DNA from: Miscanthus floridulus
Taxonomy: Eukaryota > Streptophyta > Magnoliopsida > Poales > Poaceae
NCBI RefSeq assembly: GCF_019320115.1
Contig: NC_089591.1
Location: forward strand, 63,480,111 to 63,544,110
DNA length: 64,000 nucleotides
Reading direction: 5' to 3'
Part shown: positions 1 to 12,098 of the stretch, piece by piece
Position numbering within the stretch: the first letter of the stretch is position 1
Layout of the letters: every line of letters starts with the position of its first letter
Made by a program: the position numbers and the translations under genes
Notes under the pieces: generated by a model
The model's database searches: none
Told to the model about the DNA's origin: nothing
What the model saw: only the letters and a program-made list of their open reading frames with translations

Positions 1-36
1 GCTCTCCAACGTAACACTCTGCTCTGGCCGGTCTTA

Positions 37-392
37 GGCCCTCCACAATGTACAGCTTAAGTAGTGCTAAAAGAAGAGAGATTGTTCAAGAGGGGACTCC
101 ACACACTGCAACGACCGGTGCCAACGCTAGCCAAATGCGGAGCGGAGCAAGTAGCTGCTCCGGTTCCATCTTCGTGCCATCTATTAAAGAAGTATATTTT
201 TACTGCTGGTCCCAACTTGCAATGGCATGCCTGATGAGCTGAAGTACATTGATTTGACTACTACACTGGCCTGCTGTACCTTTTTAAGCGATGCTTGCAA
301 TGCTTTACACGCTGTGGGATTTCAAAGCCATGCCAAATACCAGTCGTGGGACCCGCTTTTTCTTTAGCACCGCTCCGCCATTGTGGAGGGCC
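37..392. mobile_element. Tourist-like MITE with TTA target duplication
   Basis: Terminal inverted repeats are visible: the left end begins GGCCCTCCACAATG and the right end is its reverse complement, and similarity continues imperfectly inward (GTGCTAAA in both arms). The direct repeat TTA flanks both ends (34-36 and 393-395). A 3-bp TTA duplication is the habit of PIF/Harbinger elements. No transposase is present, so it is non-autonomous. Short open frames inside are not credible genes. Confidence 0.75.
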
Positions 393-411
393 TTATGGAA
401 GGGCCACAGTA

Positions 412-644
412 GGGCCTCGTTTAGATTGAAGTTTTTCCACTTTCTCTCCATCACATTAAATCTTTGGATACATGCATAGAGTATTAAATGTAAATAAAAA
501 AATAACTAATTATATAGTTTGATTGTAAATTACGAGATGAATTTTTTGAGTCTAGTTAGGCCATAATTAGATAATAATTGTCAAATACAAACGAAAGTGC
601 TACAGTACTGAATACTGATTCCTAACATCAATCTAAACCAGTCC
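412..644. mobile_element. MITE of the GGCCTNGTTTAG family
   Basis: It starts gggcctcgtttagatt and ends aatctaaaccagtcc. The interior carries the family core also seen near 10.8, 13.8, 24.8, 31.4 and 60.4 kb (tacatgcatagagtattaaatgtaaat and caaatacaaacgaaagtgctacagta). The target duplication is not clear here. Confidence 0.65.
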
Positions 645-1449
645 TATGCAAATAATGGTAGTTCGTTGCACTTTGACACTTGTTAGGCAGGCGCCGCCAA
701 AAAGGGTGCCCAGCGCATCCTGCTTCCAGCGTTTACTCTCGAACCAGATTCGAACGCTACGATCGAGAGGATAGCGTGTCGTCAGTTGCTGCATGTGGAC
801 CGGAGCCACTACGGGCAGTCTCGGGCATTGCATGCATGGGCTCGTCATCGACCCCCAGCCGGGCCAACCCAACACGCCACGCGGCGGCCACCAGCTAGCT
901 TTTTTTCGCGAGGAATGGGCTAAGGACGGGGACACTTGTAGCCCGATCGAGCCTGCATTTGGCCAATTGGCCATGCACTTCCACAAGTGGAGAGTTGGAG
1001 ACCTACGACCTCGATGGACCTCGAAGCGTCAAACCAATGATGCGGCGACTTTCGCGACGTGACCCGTCACACGACGCCCATACATCTCGACAGCGTCATC
1101 GGCACATGAGCAAGCAAAGGCAGGTTGCCGTTGCAACCTAATGCTAACCGATTGAGAATATCTCGGTGACGGTAAGGCGTGGTCTAAAGGAGGACGAGCT
1201 AGCGGCCTAGGTCAGCAGCGAAAGCATCGGAGGGAGAGGAGAGCCGGCCGGGACAGGAATGGGAAAACAGATCGGGGAAAGGCAAAGGCCTGGCTATGTA
1301 CGCTCGTCTCGTGGCATCGCCACCAACCTGTCGCCACAAACAGAAAAAAAGAAAGCTAGTAGTAGTAAGCCGTAGCTAGACGTTCGTTGTCAAGGTCTGC
1401 CTTTTTTTTGCTGATATGATGGGAATAGGTACTCCTCGGTACTCTAGCA

Positions 1450-1475
1450 CCCCCCCCCCCCCCCCCCCCCCCCCC
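1450..1475. repeat. Poly-C homopolymer tract
   Basis: An uninterrupted run of about 26 C residues. Tracts like this are unstable and are often miscounted in assemblies. A second, shorter run (14 C) lies at 24438-24451. Confidence 0.9.
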
Positions 1476-1917
1476 AAGTGACCATAGGTGTGCCCTAAAT
1501 CGTAGAGGAATCGGATTCGTACGACCAAAGAGAAGGGAGCGGATAAAATCTTTTGGAAAGAAATATCATCGTGCGTACTTTTTTTTAGGAGAAGAATGAA
1601 CGTTTTTCTTCTTCTTTTGAATGGAAGGAGAAGAGTGATCTGCGTACTGCTTACTGGACGTAAACTGGTTTGCCAAACTGGTGCTGTGGTTGGGCCCTTC
1701 TTATGCAGCCGGCCTGGGCTGCTCGGCCTGTGGTCGGGTAGCGACGATAACGGGCTCAGCTGAGTGGGCCGGCGGGAGGAAAGAAGAGGGGGGAGAAAAG
1801 CGAGGTAATGGGCCGCAGGGAGCACATAATTAATGGGCTTCGGAAGGGGATTCCACTATCTTTTTCTAATAAGAACAAAATTTCTAAATAACTTGGATAA
1901 AAATATGTCCAAACTTG

Positions 1918-2136
1918 GGCCAAATCCCTAACTGCCGGTGGGAGTAGTGTACGTCCTAATCGTACCGGCAGCAGCAGCACGTCTGACCGTCGCGTGTTCG
2001 TCATCGATCAACGTCGCACAACAACAGCAGCGTCTTGGGTCAAATCCCTACTGCCAGCTGTGGAAGTATTCGTATGTTGTATGTCCTAACATACCGGCAG
2101 CAGCAACACATCCGACCGAGCAACAGCAGCGTCTTC
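1918..2136. repeat. Diverged tandem duplication, about 110 bp units
   Basis: Two adjacent units share the order caaatccctaactgcc(a/g)g, gta(c/t)gtcctaa, taccggcagcagca, tc(t/c)gaccg and caacagcagcgtctt. The second unit differs by substitutions and small indels, so the duplication is not recent. Neither unit encodes anything convincing. Confidence 0.65.
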
Positions 2137-2289
2137 ACAGTATCAACACGTGCGGAGATGAAACAGCAACGCCGGTGTACTAGAACCTGGCGTGCGACCG
2201 AGAGGGAAAGACATGGGGCTCAGGCTTAGGCTTGGAAGGACAAGAGTTGTCTTTCCTATAGGTGTTGGTACATTTATACACGGAGGAGA

Positions 2290-2445
2290 ACTCCATGGTT
2301 CCGTTCGCATCGCTGAAAAAAATAAGCCGGAACACTGTTCCGGTTGATTTGTTACGAGGAAAAAATATTGTTTCGGTTAAAAAAATAAGTTGAAAAAGAC
2401 GGATTATAAGAGAAGCGAACATGACCCATATCTCATCATTAACTT
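2290..2445. mobile_element. Fragment of a second MITE family (TTCGCTT ends)
   Basis: It carries the family hallmark: two copies of a (c/t)cggaacactgtt- or ttgtttcggtt-like core around gatttgttacgaggaaaaaatattg, ending gagaagcgaac. Related copies lie at 12492, 21588, 53700 and 62735. Confidence 0.5.
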
Positions 2446-2544
2446 CTGATAATATTACATGTTCCATCTCCACTCATGGACTTTTAAAGCCATCTTTTAT
2501 TAAAAGCCCATTAGTAATGGATTATTATGTTTCAGTCCACTTAC

Positions 2545-2770
2545 TTCAAGAGTTGTGCTCGCGTTGCAACTCGTGGGCCATTTGACCGTGTTAATGTGCT
2601 CGTGCTTCATTTCAACTGGCCTACTGTATCTAGTATCTATCTATTGTGTTAATGTGCCTTGTTGTCTTAATGACCTATTGTGTTAATGTGCTCGTGGGCC
2701 ATTTGACTGTGTTAATGTGCTCGTGCTCCATTTCAACTCGTGAGCCATTTGACTGTGTTAACGCCTTTCA
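2545..2770. repeat. Local direct repeats of gtgctcgtgggccatttgac
   Basis: The phrase ctcgtg(g/a)gccatttgac(c/t)gtgttaa occurs three times (near 2570, 2693 and 2741), interspersed with variants of ttaatgtgctcgtgctccatttcaact. This is a short, imperfect minisatellite-like cluster. Confidence 0.6.
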
Positions 2771-4102
2771 TTTGTGGGCTGTCAATTTAGCATTTGCTTA
2801 TTCGTGATGTGTTATTTTTCTTTCTTCTTGGACTTCAGAGTTCTTTAGGCCCATGTTATATCTTGTTGTTCATATTTGTATTTTTAAATGTCTTTTTATT
2901 CTTCACATACAAAATCTGTTTTCTTGCTCTTGTTTTTAAAATTCACATGTATAGTTGCCTTTATACGTCACTTTTTAAATTTATAACGTCCAGCGTTGTC
3001 GTAACAATATTTTGTAGTTGCGTCCACTTTATACTCAAACTTTTGACTCCGGTTAGGATTTGTTTCTCTTCCCTTTCAAGGCTATACAAATCCAAACCTG
3101 AGTCAAAAAAAAAATACATGAGTTGGATTAACTTATATATGAAACGAGCAAGCCTTGGACTTTTTATGAGGAATAGAGAGGTTTTATTACTCCTACTAAA
3201 ATTAAAATTTAATCTTAAGCAATAACTTGCTTAACACACGCCAGGGCGTTAAAAACCACAAAGTTGAATGTACTCTGTCAGCTGTGCAAGCTCATGTGTA
3301 ACACTATTTTGCTCTCTTTTTGTGAAAATAACTACCTAAACCATCAGCCTACCCCTAGTCGCCTCCATTTTTTTCTATGATAATAAAATTCACGCATGTT
3401 CTTTGAGGCCCTTTCAAGGCTAGCATGATGATATTGAAAGACTTATGAAAATCGAGCAGAGCGCAATTCGGTACAATAAAAATGCCAAAATCAAAATTCG
3501 ATAAATGTCCTTCACCATGAGTTATGTGATTGCTTATATGTTAGGTCCTCGAGAATAGGAGGAGAAGCGTAGCCCCCATCATCCACACTAATTCGATCCA
3601 AAAGAACCAGAACTCCTACATTGCATCTCAAAGATACTTGAGCAAACATCTTCTATAACTAAATAAAAGATTCTGACTACTTGATTTTTCTAGCTTATCG
3701 TGAGGCCACATCAACCCCCTTTTTAGAGCTCGCCACATGTTGTCCATTCTGCAGGTGCAACTCCCCATCGCTTCATTTACCCCATGACTCTCTTGATTAA
3801 TCAATTCCCCGTGCACCAAAAATCATCTTTCCCATTTCTAATACCATCACCGCTCCCACTTCTCATTATGGCCAACCAAAATGCTCCACCAGCAATCAAC
3901 CATGCATTGATTTGCCTTCTCCACTTCTATAACAATTATGCCAACAAGATTATATATTGGACTTTTTCAACACCATTATCACCCTGATCTCCTCTTCGAA
4001 GGTGGCTAGCATTTCTCTAGCAAGGGCCAATGCTACTATCATGTAGTATTTGTGCCGCATCGCAACTTGACACAGCAAAGGCGCTGCCAGCTTTTCCTCC
4101 TG

Positions 4103-4104
<2 letters not shown>
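2771..4104. other. AT-rich intergenic DNA
   Basis: No gene is supported. The longest open frame (2794-3225) translates to a Phe/Leu/Ile-rich sequence that simply reflects AT-rich DNA; it has no domain and no credible start context. Confidence 0.5.

Positions 4105-4185
<81 letters not shown>
4105..4185. repeat. (CT)n microsatellite, about 40 units
   Basis: A perfect CT dinucleotide run of 81 bases. Apparent Ser-Leu or Arg-Glu repeat proteins read through it in several frames are artefacts. Confidence 0.97.
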
Positions 4186-4188
<3 letters not shown>

Positions 4189-5252
4189 AGGAAAGATCAA
4201 TGTAAGTTCATGTTCCCAAGCAACCACGTGGTATAATCATATATGCAATTCCTTAGCTGTATTTTGGTGTGGCCACTTTTTAATTTTATTATGCAGGTGA
4301 CAGCCTTGTAATTAAATAATATTTTTTCCTAATTATGAGTGGCATTATGTTAGATTGATAGCTATAGGATGCTGCAGTCAGTATGTATACTGGGAGAGTG
4401 GGAGCTTCACTGGATTTGTCTGAATTGTTGTAATAGAATTTTGCACCGAGCAATGTTGACTTCTCCAATGACAAACAATGATTAAGGATGGCGTCTTGAA
4501 TTTCTGGGCACAAGCTATCTATATAACCTAACCAATGTATATAAGGTTATAGCTAATGATTTGTATAGATGCTCTCAAAAATTAAACCAATACACTCCTA
4601 AAAAGTTGAGAAATTACTTCATCCGTTTAAATCATAATCCAATTTTGTTGTCTTTAAGTCAAAATCTCTCTTAACTCTGACCAAGTTCATGGAAAAACAC
4701 ACCAATATTTATACAACTTTAAATTAGGTTCATTAAGTTCTTCATGATGTATGTCCCAGTGTATTTATTTGAACACATAGATATTAATATATTTTTTATA
4801 AATTCGATCAATGTTTAACTTAGGATAAGCCAAAGTTGAACTGAGGGACAACTTGTGTTGAACTTGGTTCATTCCTTCGTATCTTTGCTAGTTGGTATCC
4901 CCAAACCCCAGCACTTATATCTGAGTTGTTTTCTTTGAGGTAATCTTTTAGAAAAAGATAATCTCCTTTAAGAAAAAACACTCAATAGTTTTCGACTCAA
5001 GTATTCTTTTTACCGTGACTCGACTAAGGACATATTTGATACACATGGCTAGTTAATAGATGGCTAAAAATTAGTCCAAATTAGCTATGGCTAGCTAGTT
5101 ACTAGATGAGCTAAAATTAGTTGAAGACTTGTATGAAAACTTAACTCACCTATCAACTCTTTCATTTAGAGTTCATGTGGACTAATTTTTAGCAAGCTAC
5201 GCTTGAATTCAAACAGACTCTGATCCTAGTAAGGTAAGGTTAAATTGACGCG
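4186..5252. other. Intergenic DNA with decayed MITE pieces
   Basis: No gene seen. 4619-4860 resembles a degraded Stowaway-like sequence (catccgtttaaatcataatcc at one end). 5033-5225 resembles a Tourist-type sequence (two inverted gctaaaaattagtcca-like arms). Ends are too diverged to define precisely. Confidence 0.4.
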
Positions 5253-6245
5253 TTTTTTTAGGGATCGTGCCAAAGCACGTTTTTCATTAAGCAGAAAGGA
5301 GTTTTTGTTACAATCCTTATGGCCACGGTAATCCAAGGTTACCGAAGCCAGAAGCTACACAAGCAAAGCAGAACACGCGAGTGTGATTACACAATCATGA
5401 ATTTTGCGACAAAGAAGAGCTACTCTGGGATCAAGTCGCCGCCATCAGGGTCCTTAGGTGCTTGTAGCCAGCCAAGCACCAGGCGTGTATCTCCTCCTGA
5501 ATGACCACCTGCAGCCCTGCCGGCAATGTAGTATCCCTGCCGAAAGTCCTCGCATTTCTCTCCTTCCAAATCAACCATCGATGAGCCCAAGAACATCGCA
5601 CCATAAGCCGATGCGGCTGTGTAGGCACGATCTGCCGTGAGCGACCAGCAGAAAGTGTCTGGCACGTCGGATAGATGTACGTTCTCAAGCAAGTCACAAA
5701 GGTGGTCGAACTCCAGAAGCACCTACATCGTCAAAGGTCCAGTGATATGACGTACCCAGTTGTGGTTGTTGAGCGCCTCTGCCACAGTTGCTCTCCGCTT
5801 CCGGGCGCGCACAGATGCAAAGATCGCCGGCGCAATGTCCTTGATGGTCGAACCATTCAACCATCTGTCAGTCCAAAACAGGGTCGACTCCCCGTTTCCC
5901 AGGGACAACACAGTAGCTGCTTGAAACACAGCCCGCACTGCATGTTCTGATGATGTGTGGCGGCAGCGACCATCCGCCCTAGCCTGCCACTCCCAGCGAA
6001 CCCTCAAGGCGATGCCGGTACGCCGTAAGTCGGAGACGCCCAGGCCACCTAAGTCCTTCGGGCGGCAGACAATCTCCCAAGCGACCTTGCACTTGCCTCC
6101 GCCAACGGTATTTGAGGCACACCAAAGGAAAGCTCGACGAAGCTTGTCAATCGAATCGAGCGCCCACGGGGATAGGCAGAGGGCAATCGACATGTGCACC
6201 GGGATGGCCGACATGGTCGCCTTCACTTTTGGTTTGATAGAAAAC
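5253..6245 (-). mobile_element. 3' remnant of a LINE (non-LTR retrotransposon)
   Basis: Reading the minus strand, 6226-5723 encodes the C-terminal part of a plant L1-type reverse-transcriptase polyprotein. Typical wording includes KLRRAFLWCASN, CRPKDLGGLGVSDL, ALRVRWEWQ and GNGESTLFWTDRWLNG. A shift of frame then continues into 5722-5420 (FCWSLTADRAYTAASAYGAM and EGEKCEDFRQGY, the zinc-binding RT-associated domain). The 3' end lies at low coordinates, where the plus strand has a short T-run (5253-5259), i.e. a poly(A) tail on the element strand. The RT catalytic core is absent, so the copy is 5'-truncated and frameshifted. It ends only about 170 bp upstream of the NAGK start codon. Confidence 0.85.
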
Positions 6246-6276
6246 TAAAATAAAAGAAAAAAATTCTACAAATTAT

Positions 6277-6287
6277 TATTTATAAAG
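6277..6287 (+). promoter_or_regulatory. Candidate TATA box for the NAGK gene
   Basis: The AT-rich motif tatttataaag lies about 140 bp upstream of the NAGK ATG, at a sensible distance for a core promoter. It sits in the short gap between the LINE remnant and the gene. Position and sequence only; not proven. Confidence 0.4.
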
Positions 6288-6370
6288 TTTTAAAACCAAA
6301 CTGTCCGTATATACTCCCTCACGAGTAGAGAAATATAAAATGAACGAGTAAGAAAACCCTTTCGGCCTAG

Positions 6371-7469
<1,099 letters not shown>

Positions 7470-7492
7470 GCTGCTTCGTGCCTTCATGGTAT

Positions 7493-8277
7493 TTTCCTGT
7501 GCCTCTTTTCTCATATTGTCATGTATTTTATGGCTATGTAGGCTTGACTCAAGATTGCAATAAGACTACCTAAGTTTTGTTGAGATGTTTCATGTTTGTG
7601 CGCCCATTTATTATATGTAACTTTGTTGGCAACTTGTTGAGGAAGATGTTGAAGTTCTGTAGTTTGTTTGGTAAATTTGATCAATTCAGGTTATAATCTA
7701 TTTAAGGGAAGCAGTATTGATTGTATACAGTTTAGAATCATTTGTTTTAAAAAGAATACTTCACATGAGATTGGCCTGCAAAGGTTGTAAACCTGTAAAC
7801 TACATTATTTGCTGTTTTCATCCTGTGAATAGATGTGATGCTTGTACTGGTTAATGGTACTCTTCAATGAGTAGAGAAGACGCATCTAAACCACAAAGAG
7901 GGAGATATCAGTAGGTTTAGTTAACTGATTAATTTTGTAAAATAAGGCTTTTGCTTTGAGTCCTCTGAATATCTTTGTAGTATAAAAGCTGTGTTTGAAG
8001 CAATAATGTTTGATTGGACAATATTTTATAAATGCTTGATCATGAAGATTCCCGGGTTCGAGTCGCGGTCTCCTCGCATTGCACAGGCGAGGGTAAGGCT
8101 TGCCACTGACACCCTTCCCCAGACCCCGCACAGAGCGAGAGCTCTTTGCACTGGGTACGCCCTTGATCATGAAGATCAGTTCTGCTTCAGGCAAAGGTTT
8201 TGCACGTTATTGAGAATGTGTCCAAGTTATGTGCCATCCTACTTTGGTTATTGTTCATGATTTTTTTTGCTTTTGAC
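7493..8277. repeat. Copy 1 of duplicated NAGK 3' flank
   Basis: Starting just after the NAGK stop codon, this segment is repeated at 8800-9545. Shared stretches include ttcctgtgcctct, tcacatgagattggcctgcaaaggtt, atcctgtgaatagatgtgatgcttgtact, gtttgaagcaataatgtt and gttatgtgccat. Copy 1 is interrupted by a SINE insertion (8050-8161) that copy 2 lacks. It probably includes the NAGK 3' untranslated region. Confidence 0.8.
8050..8161 (+). mobile_element. 5'-truncated Au-like SINE with 15-bp TSD
   Basis: It begins at tcccgggttcgagtcg, the internal promoter B box, and runs to tgcactgggtacgc. It is flanked by perfect 15-bp direct repeats cttgatcatgaagat (8035-8049 and 8162-8176). The body is nearly identical to the full-length SINE at 29422-29593, and its 3' part resembles the grass Au SINE (agaccccgcacagagcg, gagctct, tgcactgggtacgccc). 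The A-box half is missing, so it is a truncated insertion, not a tRNA gene. Confidence 0.88.
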
Positions 8278-8799
8278 ATATGAACTTGAATGACGTTATT
8301 TCAGTTGTACCTAACTGCCAAGTGCCAACAACATCAGGGATATTTCATGGAAAATGGTTGATTCACTATCTCAAATATATTGAAAACCAAGTGAGGGCAT
8401 TTAATTAAGGAGTTAGCAGTAGCATCACTAATGTGTTTTCTGTAACTAGTGATTTTGTTAATCAAATCGACTTTAGTGAAAATATATTTGAGGTCAGAGG
8501 GAATACTTCATGTTAACCCTCTCAGTCTGAAAAATTATCCTTCTGATTGTGAAAAGAACCTCTAATTTTTTATGCTGATTAAGCATGATGTGGGTCTCTG
8601 CCTCTATACTGCTCTGCTGGGATCTATCATTATCTAGCTGTTAGGTACTGCCGTATCTTTCTTTTAAAAAGGATAAATTTAAGGATTTCTTTTTTGTTTT
8701 GCCAGTATGAAAATTTTCAGTTGATGGCCAGAAGGCCCCCTTAATTTGATGAAACTAGTTCAATTTTTGCACAATGACTCAAGGTGTTGACATTGTGTA
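8278..8799. other. Spacer between the two flank copies
   Basis: AT-rich unique sequence separating the duplicated segments; no gene or recognisable element seen. Confidence 0.5.
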
Positions 8800-9545
8800 T
8801 ATTCCTGTGCCTCTCTTCTTGTACTGTCATGTACTTTATGGCAATGTGGGCTTGACTCACGATTGCATTAAGAATACCTAAAGTTTGGTTGGGGTGTTTG
8901 TGTGCCAACTTATTATTATTTGTAACTTTGTTGGCGACTGTTGAGGAAGATATTGACATTGTGTAGTTTGCTTGGTAAATTTGACCAATTGAGGTCTCAA
9001 TCTGTTTAAGCTAAGCAGTATTTATTGCCTGCAGTTCAGAATCATCTGTTTTAAAACTTCACATGAGATTGGCCTGCAAAGGTTATAAAACTGCAGACTA
9101 CATATGCAGCTGTATTCATTCATCCTGTGAATAGATGTGATGCTTGTACTACTTAGTGTTTCTCTTGAACGAGAGAAAATGCATCTAAACCAGAAAGAGA
9201 GTGATGTCAGTAGGTTTAGTTAAGTGATTAGCTTTGCAAAATATGACCATTGCTTTGAAGCTCTGAATATCTCTGTAGTATAGACTGTGTTTGAAGCAAT
9301 AATGTTGTATATCATTTTATAAATGCTTTATCATGAACCTGTTATGTATGTAATGCTAAAAGTTTAATAAACTGTTGTACATGCATAAACAGAATTGGAC
9401 TGAAGTTGCTTAATGAAATGTTTCGGTGTTGTCGTTTCTGCTCACTACATTAGTTGTCCTTGAGGCATGGTCTTGCAACGTTATTTGTCATGGGGCTGAG
9501 TTATGTGCCATATGACTTTGATTACTGTCCATGATTTGTGAGATA
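8800..9545. repeat. Copy 2 of duplicated NAGK 3' flank
   Basis: Tandem partner of 7493-8277 at a spacing of about 1.3 kb. Substitutions and small indels are spread evenly, indicating an old event. No coding sequence of NAGK is included, so it is a duplicated flank rather than a second gene copy. Confidence 0.8.
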
Positions 9546-9745
9546 AAAATTTTAATGCATGCAAAAGTATGCTCTCTCGCACCAAAAGAAATTCTTCTAG
9601 CAAACCTGCAGGTTGTCCCTTTTTTTTGTAGAGGGTGTGAGATGTTTTTTTACGCATGAGGGTGAGATATGTTATTCAAGAGATCTCCTAATGATTAAAT
9701 AAACTAAGTACTAGCACTTCCGTATTCTTTTTTTTTTCATTGCTA

Positions 9746-9936
9746 CTCCCTCTGTTCCAAATTGCATACAAATATATCAAATTAGTTTCGTTAACTTATC
9801 CATGAAATATGTCTTGAGAGTGCATTTATTTGAATTTGTAGATGTTAATACATTTTTGTAAAAATGTGGTTAAAGTTAGAAAATTGTGACTTAGGACAAA
9901 CCTAAAACAAACTATATTAATTTAGAAAGGAGGGAG
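9746..9936. mobile_element. Stowaway-like MITE
   Basis: Inverted ends ctccctctgttcc and ggagggag, flanked by the dinucleotide TA on both sides (9744-9745 and 9937-9938), the Tc1/mariner-type signature of Stowaway elements. The interior shows the usual atttgaatttgtagatgttaatacatt and gtggttaaagtt words. Confidence 0.8.
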
Positions 9937-10149
9937 TATTTAAATAGAAGAACAAAAATTGTTTTAAAAGAGTAGGACTGAAGAGCAAGAAATCCTTCCT
10001 AACATCTTAATACGGGACTCTAATATATTATATACCTACGATCTACCTGACAGACATTTTTGCTTGTATCCGACTCGGAGGCTGATAATATTTTAGCATA
10101 TCTTTTACTAAACCAAATTCTGCCTCAGCTTTTGCTGTCCCATCATACA

Positions 10150-10312
10150 CATATCTTACTTTTTTTCGAAAGGGGAGATTCCCCATTCCCATTCATTTTG
10201 AACGGAAATACTTGTCCAGGCCACGCAAATCTGCTCCCTCAAGGAGTCGAACCCGGGTCTCTGGGGTGCAACTCGGCAGCTCTAGCCAGTTGGTCTAAAC
10301 CTAAATTTCCTG
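10150..10312 (-). mobile_element. tRNA-derived SINE, second family
   Basis: On the minus strand it starts with an A-box-like tagaccaactggctagagc followed by a B box gggttcgactcc. It then continues through gaatgggaatggggaatctcccc to a T-rich tail. The acceptor stem and anticodon arm do not fold as a real tRNA, so this is a retroposed SINE and not a tRNA gene. Confidence 0.6.
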
Positions 10313-10793
10313 TTGTGTTCTGTAATATTACTCCATGATCCTTTTGGTTTTACTTGAATATAGATACTTTTTTTAACTTTCAAATGGTCTTGGACTTATA
10401 ATGGAAAGCAACTCTGGAGTGCAAAGGCTGCTTAGCTTAGGTCATGGAGAGTGATAGTTCAGAAATGAAGTGTTTTTGCTGGTGAACGAAATGGCACATT
10501 AGATATCGTATACAGTTCATAATGCCTGATATTCACCAGGTCTTGGTTCATTGTTCAGCTGCTGTGTTCAGTGGCGCACTTGCCACTTGCCTTTTTTTTA
10601 GACATAAAGCCATGGTTCTAACGACAAATCCTTCTCCGAAAGCTCTCTCTACAATACTTGATTCCATCCATATTTTTTTTCTTTATTAAAGACTTGGTTC
10701 AGCCGTCCAGGTTCAGCAGCAGCAGTTGCAGTACTGCAGCGTACTGTAATGGATAGGACAACAGACTTGAAATGGCACCACTTCATCAAGTTA
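10313..10793. other. Intergenic DNA, nothing recognised
   Basis: Mixed-composition sequence with short poly-T tracts and no credible open frame. Confidence 0.4.
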
Positions 10794-11035
10794 GGCCCGT
10801 TTAGTTCCACCCAAAAGCCAAAATTTTTTACATAGTAACCGTCACATCGAATCTTGCGGCACATGCATGGAGTACTAAATATAGACGAAAAAAAAAACTA
10901 ATTACACAGTTAGTCGAGAAATCGTGAGACGAATCTTTTAAGCCTAAATAGTCCATAATTGGACAATTTTTGCTAAATACAAACGAAAGTGCTACAGTAG
11001 CCAAAAGCCAAAAATTTTCGGAACTAAACACGCCC
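10794..11035. mobile_element. Tourist-like MITE, TTA target duplication
   Basis: Ends ggcccgtttagttcc and ggaactaaacacgccc, with TTA on both sides (10791-10793 and 11036-11038). The core contains cacatcgaatcttgcggcacatgcatggagtactaaatatagacga and aaatacaaacgaaagtgctacagtagcc, shared with the other family members in this window. Confidence 0.85.
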
Positions 11036-11294
11036 TTACTAGCGAGGATTGGAGGGAAAACTTCCATGGTGGAGCCCGAGGTCCCGTTGCAGGCAACATT
11101 TCTTCCCTTGGCTTTCCACAAGACCGCAACCATGGCACAGGGAACTCCACGTCGCCACCTGCATCCAATGGACGAAGTGCCTTCCGTTTGGTTTTTGATT
11201 ACTGCACTAGCTCGTGGAAATTTTCTTCTCCCTGCTCATAGCACATTCGAGAAAAGCGGGGAACTCCGCCCATTCTCCGGTGCGTGCTGAATCT

Positions 11295-11362
11295 ATTCCC
11301 AATCATGCTGTCCATTTTACTAACATATTTCCCAATCATGCTGTCCATTTTACTAACATTTC
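11295..11362. repeat. 33-bp tandem duplication
   Basis: Two back-to-back copies of tcccaatcatgctgtccat followed by tttactaacat, essentially identical, so recent or assembly-related. Confidence 0.85.
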
Positions 11363-12019
11363 CGTGTGTGAGGATTGGTATTCCTTGCATATTTTAGTGC
11401 TGTCTGATTGTCTGCTGTGCTTGAGCACTTGACTCAAACAAAATGCCTGTGGTTACAGTGATAACCTTGAATTTCTTCCTGTGCCGTGTTCATTTATCCG
11501 AGCCATTGGCTGAAAAACGAGCTGAGTGAAGTTCGCTTACCAATCCATGTGGTTGTAATCAGAAGGCCTGCCTGTATGGCATGTAAACTGCAAATCACGG
11601 TTTCCTAGGGAGATTTGTTGCGGCCTCATTCGAGATTTTTTTAGATACAACTAGCTAATCCAGCGACTCCCCCTTTTTTAATTGAGAAAGGAAGCTACCT
11701 CACTTTTGCCCCTTATTTAAAACGCATAGTCGCACAAGCATCACGATTATTATGCCACAACAAACAAACAAACCACCCTGGGATTCCACACCCAAAATGC
11801 CACCGATTCCCTGGCCAAAACCCTCCAAAAAGCTTAAAAGCACCCCCGGAGATGCCATTCACACCACCACTTCTTCATCTACGCAACAAGGCTTACCATT
11901 GGCTTACCATTAAATTTGATTAAACACTCCCATCATGGATCGATTAAAATGGACATTATATGTATGCAGTACAAAAATCATGGTTTTCTTTTTACTGCTT
12001 CATCTCATCTTATAAGAAA
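11363..12019. other. Intergenic DNA, nothing recognised
   Basis: No gene or defined repeat identified. Confidence 0.4.
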
Positions 12020-12098
12020 GCACTCTTAGTTTAGTTCCGTAGAATGGGTGGATCTCCAAAACCCAATGTCGTTGTAGGTTTAAATCCTACAGATCATA
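12020..12098 (+). pseudogene. trnW: Nuclear copy of plastid trnW-CCA
   Basis: The order gcactcttagtttagttccgt - agaa - gggtggatctccaaaaccca - atgtcg - gtaggtttaaatcctac follows the chloroplast tRNA-Trp(CCA): D arm, anticodon arm with CTCCAAA loop and a perfect T stem. There are small insertions (gg tgga in the anticodon stem, tt before the T stem) and substitutions in the acceptor stem (gcactct against ..agatcat), so it cannot fold as a working tRNA. It is best read as a degraded fragment of plastid DNA in the nucleus. Flanking plastid genes (petG, trnP) are not evident. Confidence 0.75.

Larger units (their letters stand above)
645..2290. other. Intergenic stretch without a supportable gene
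   Basis: Mixed-composition intergenic DNA. The open frames here are short, overlap on both strands and resemble no family I know. It contains a poly-C run and a diverged tandem duplication, listed separately. Confidence 0.5.

Noticed and set aside
2794..3225. 143-codon hydrophobic ORF
   Set aside because: Composition follows AT-rich DNA, no domain, no conserved features, no promoter or codon bias of a grass gene.
4030..4300. Ser-Leu and Arg-Glu repeat proteins
   Set aside because: Translations of the (CT)40 microsatellite.
8050..8161. Possible tRNA gene because of the gggttcgagtcg box
   Set aside because: No acceptor or anticodon stem; it is the B box of a SINE flanked by a 15-bp target duplication.
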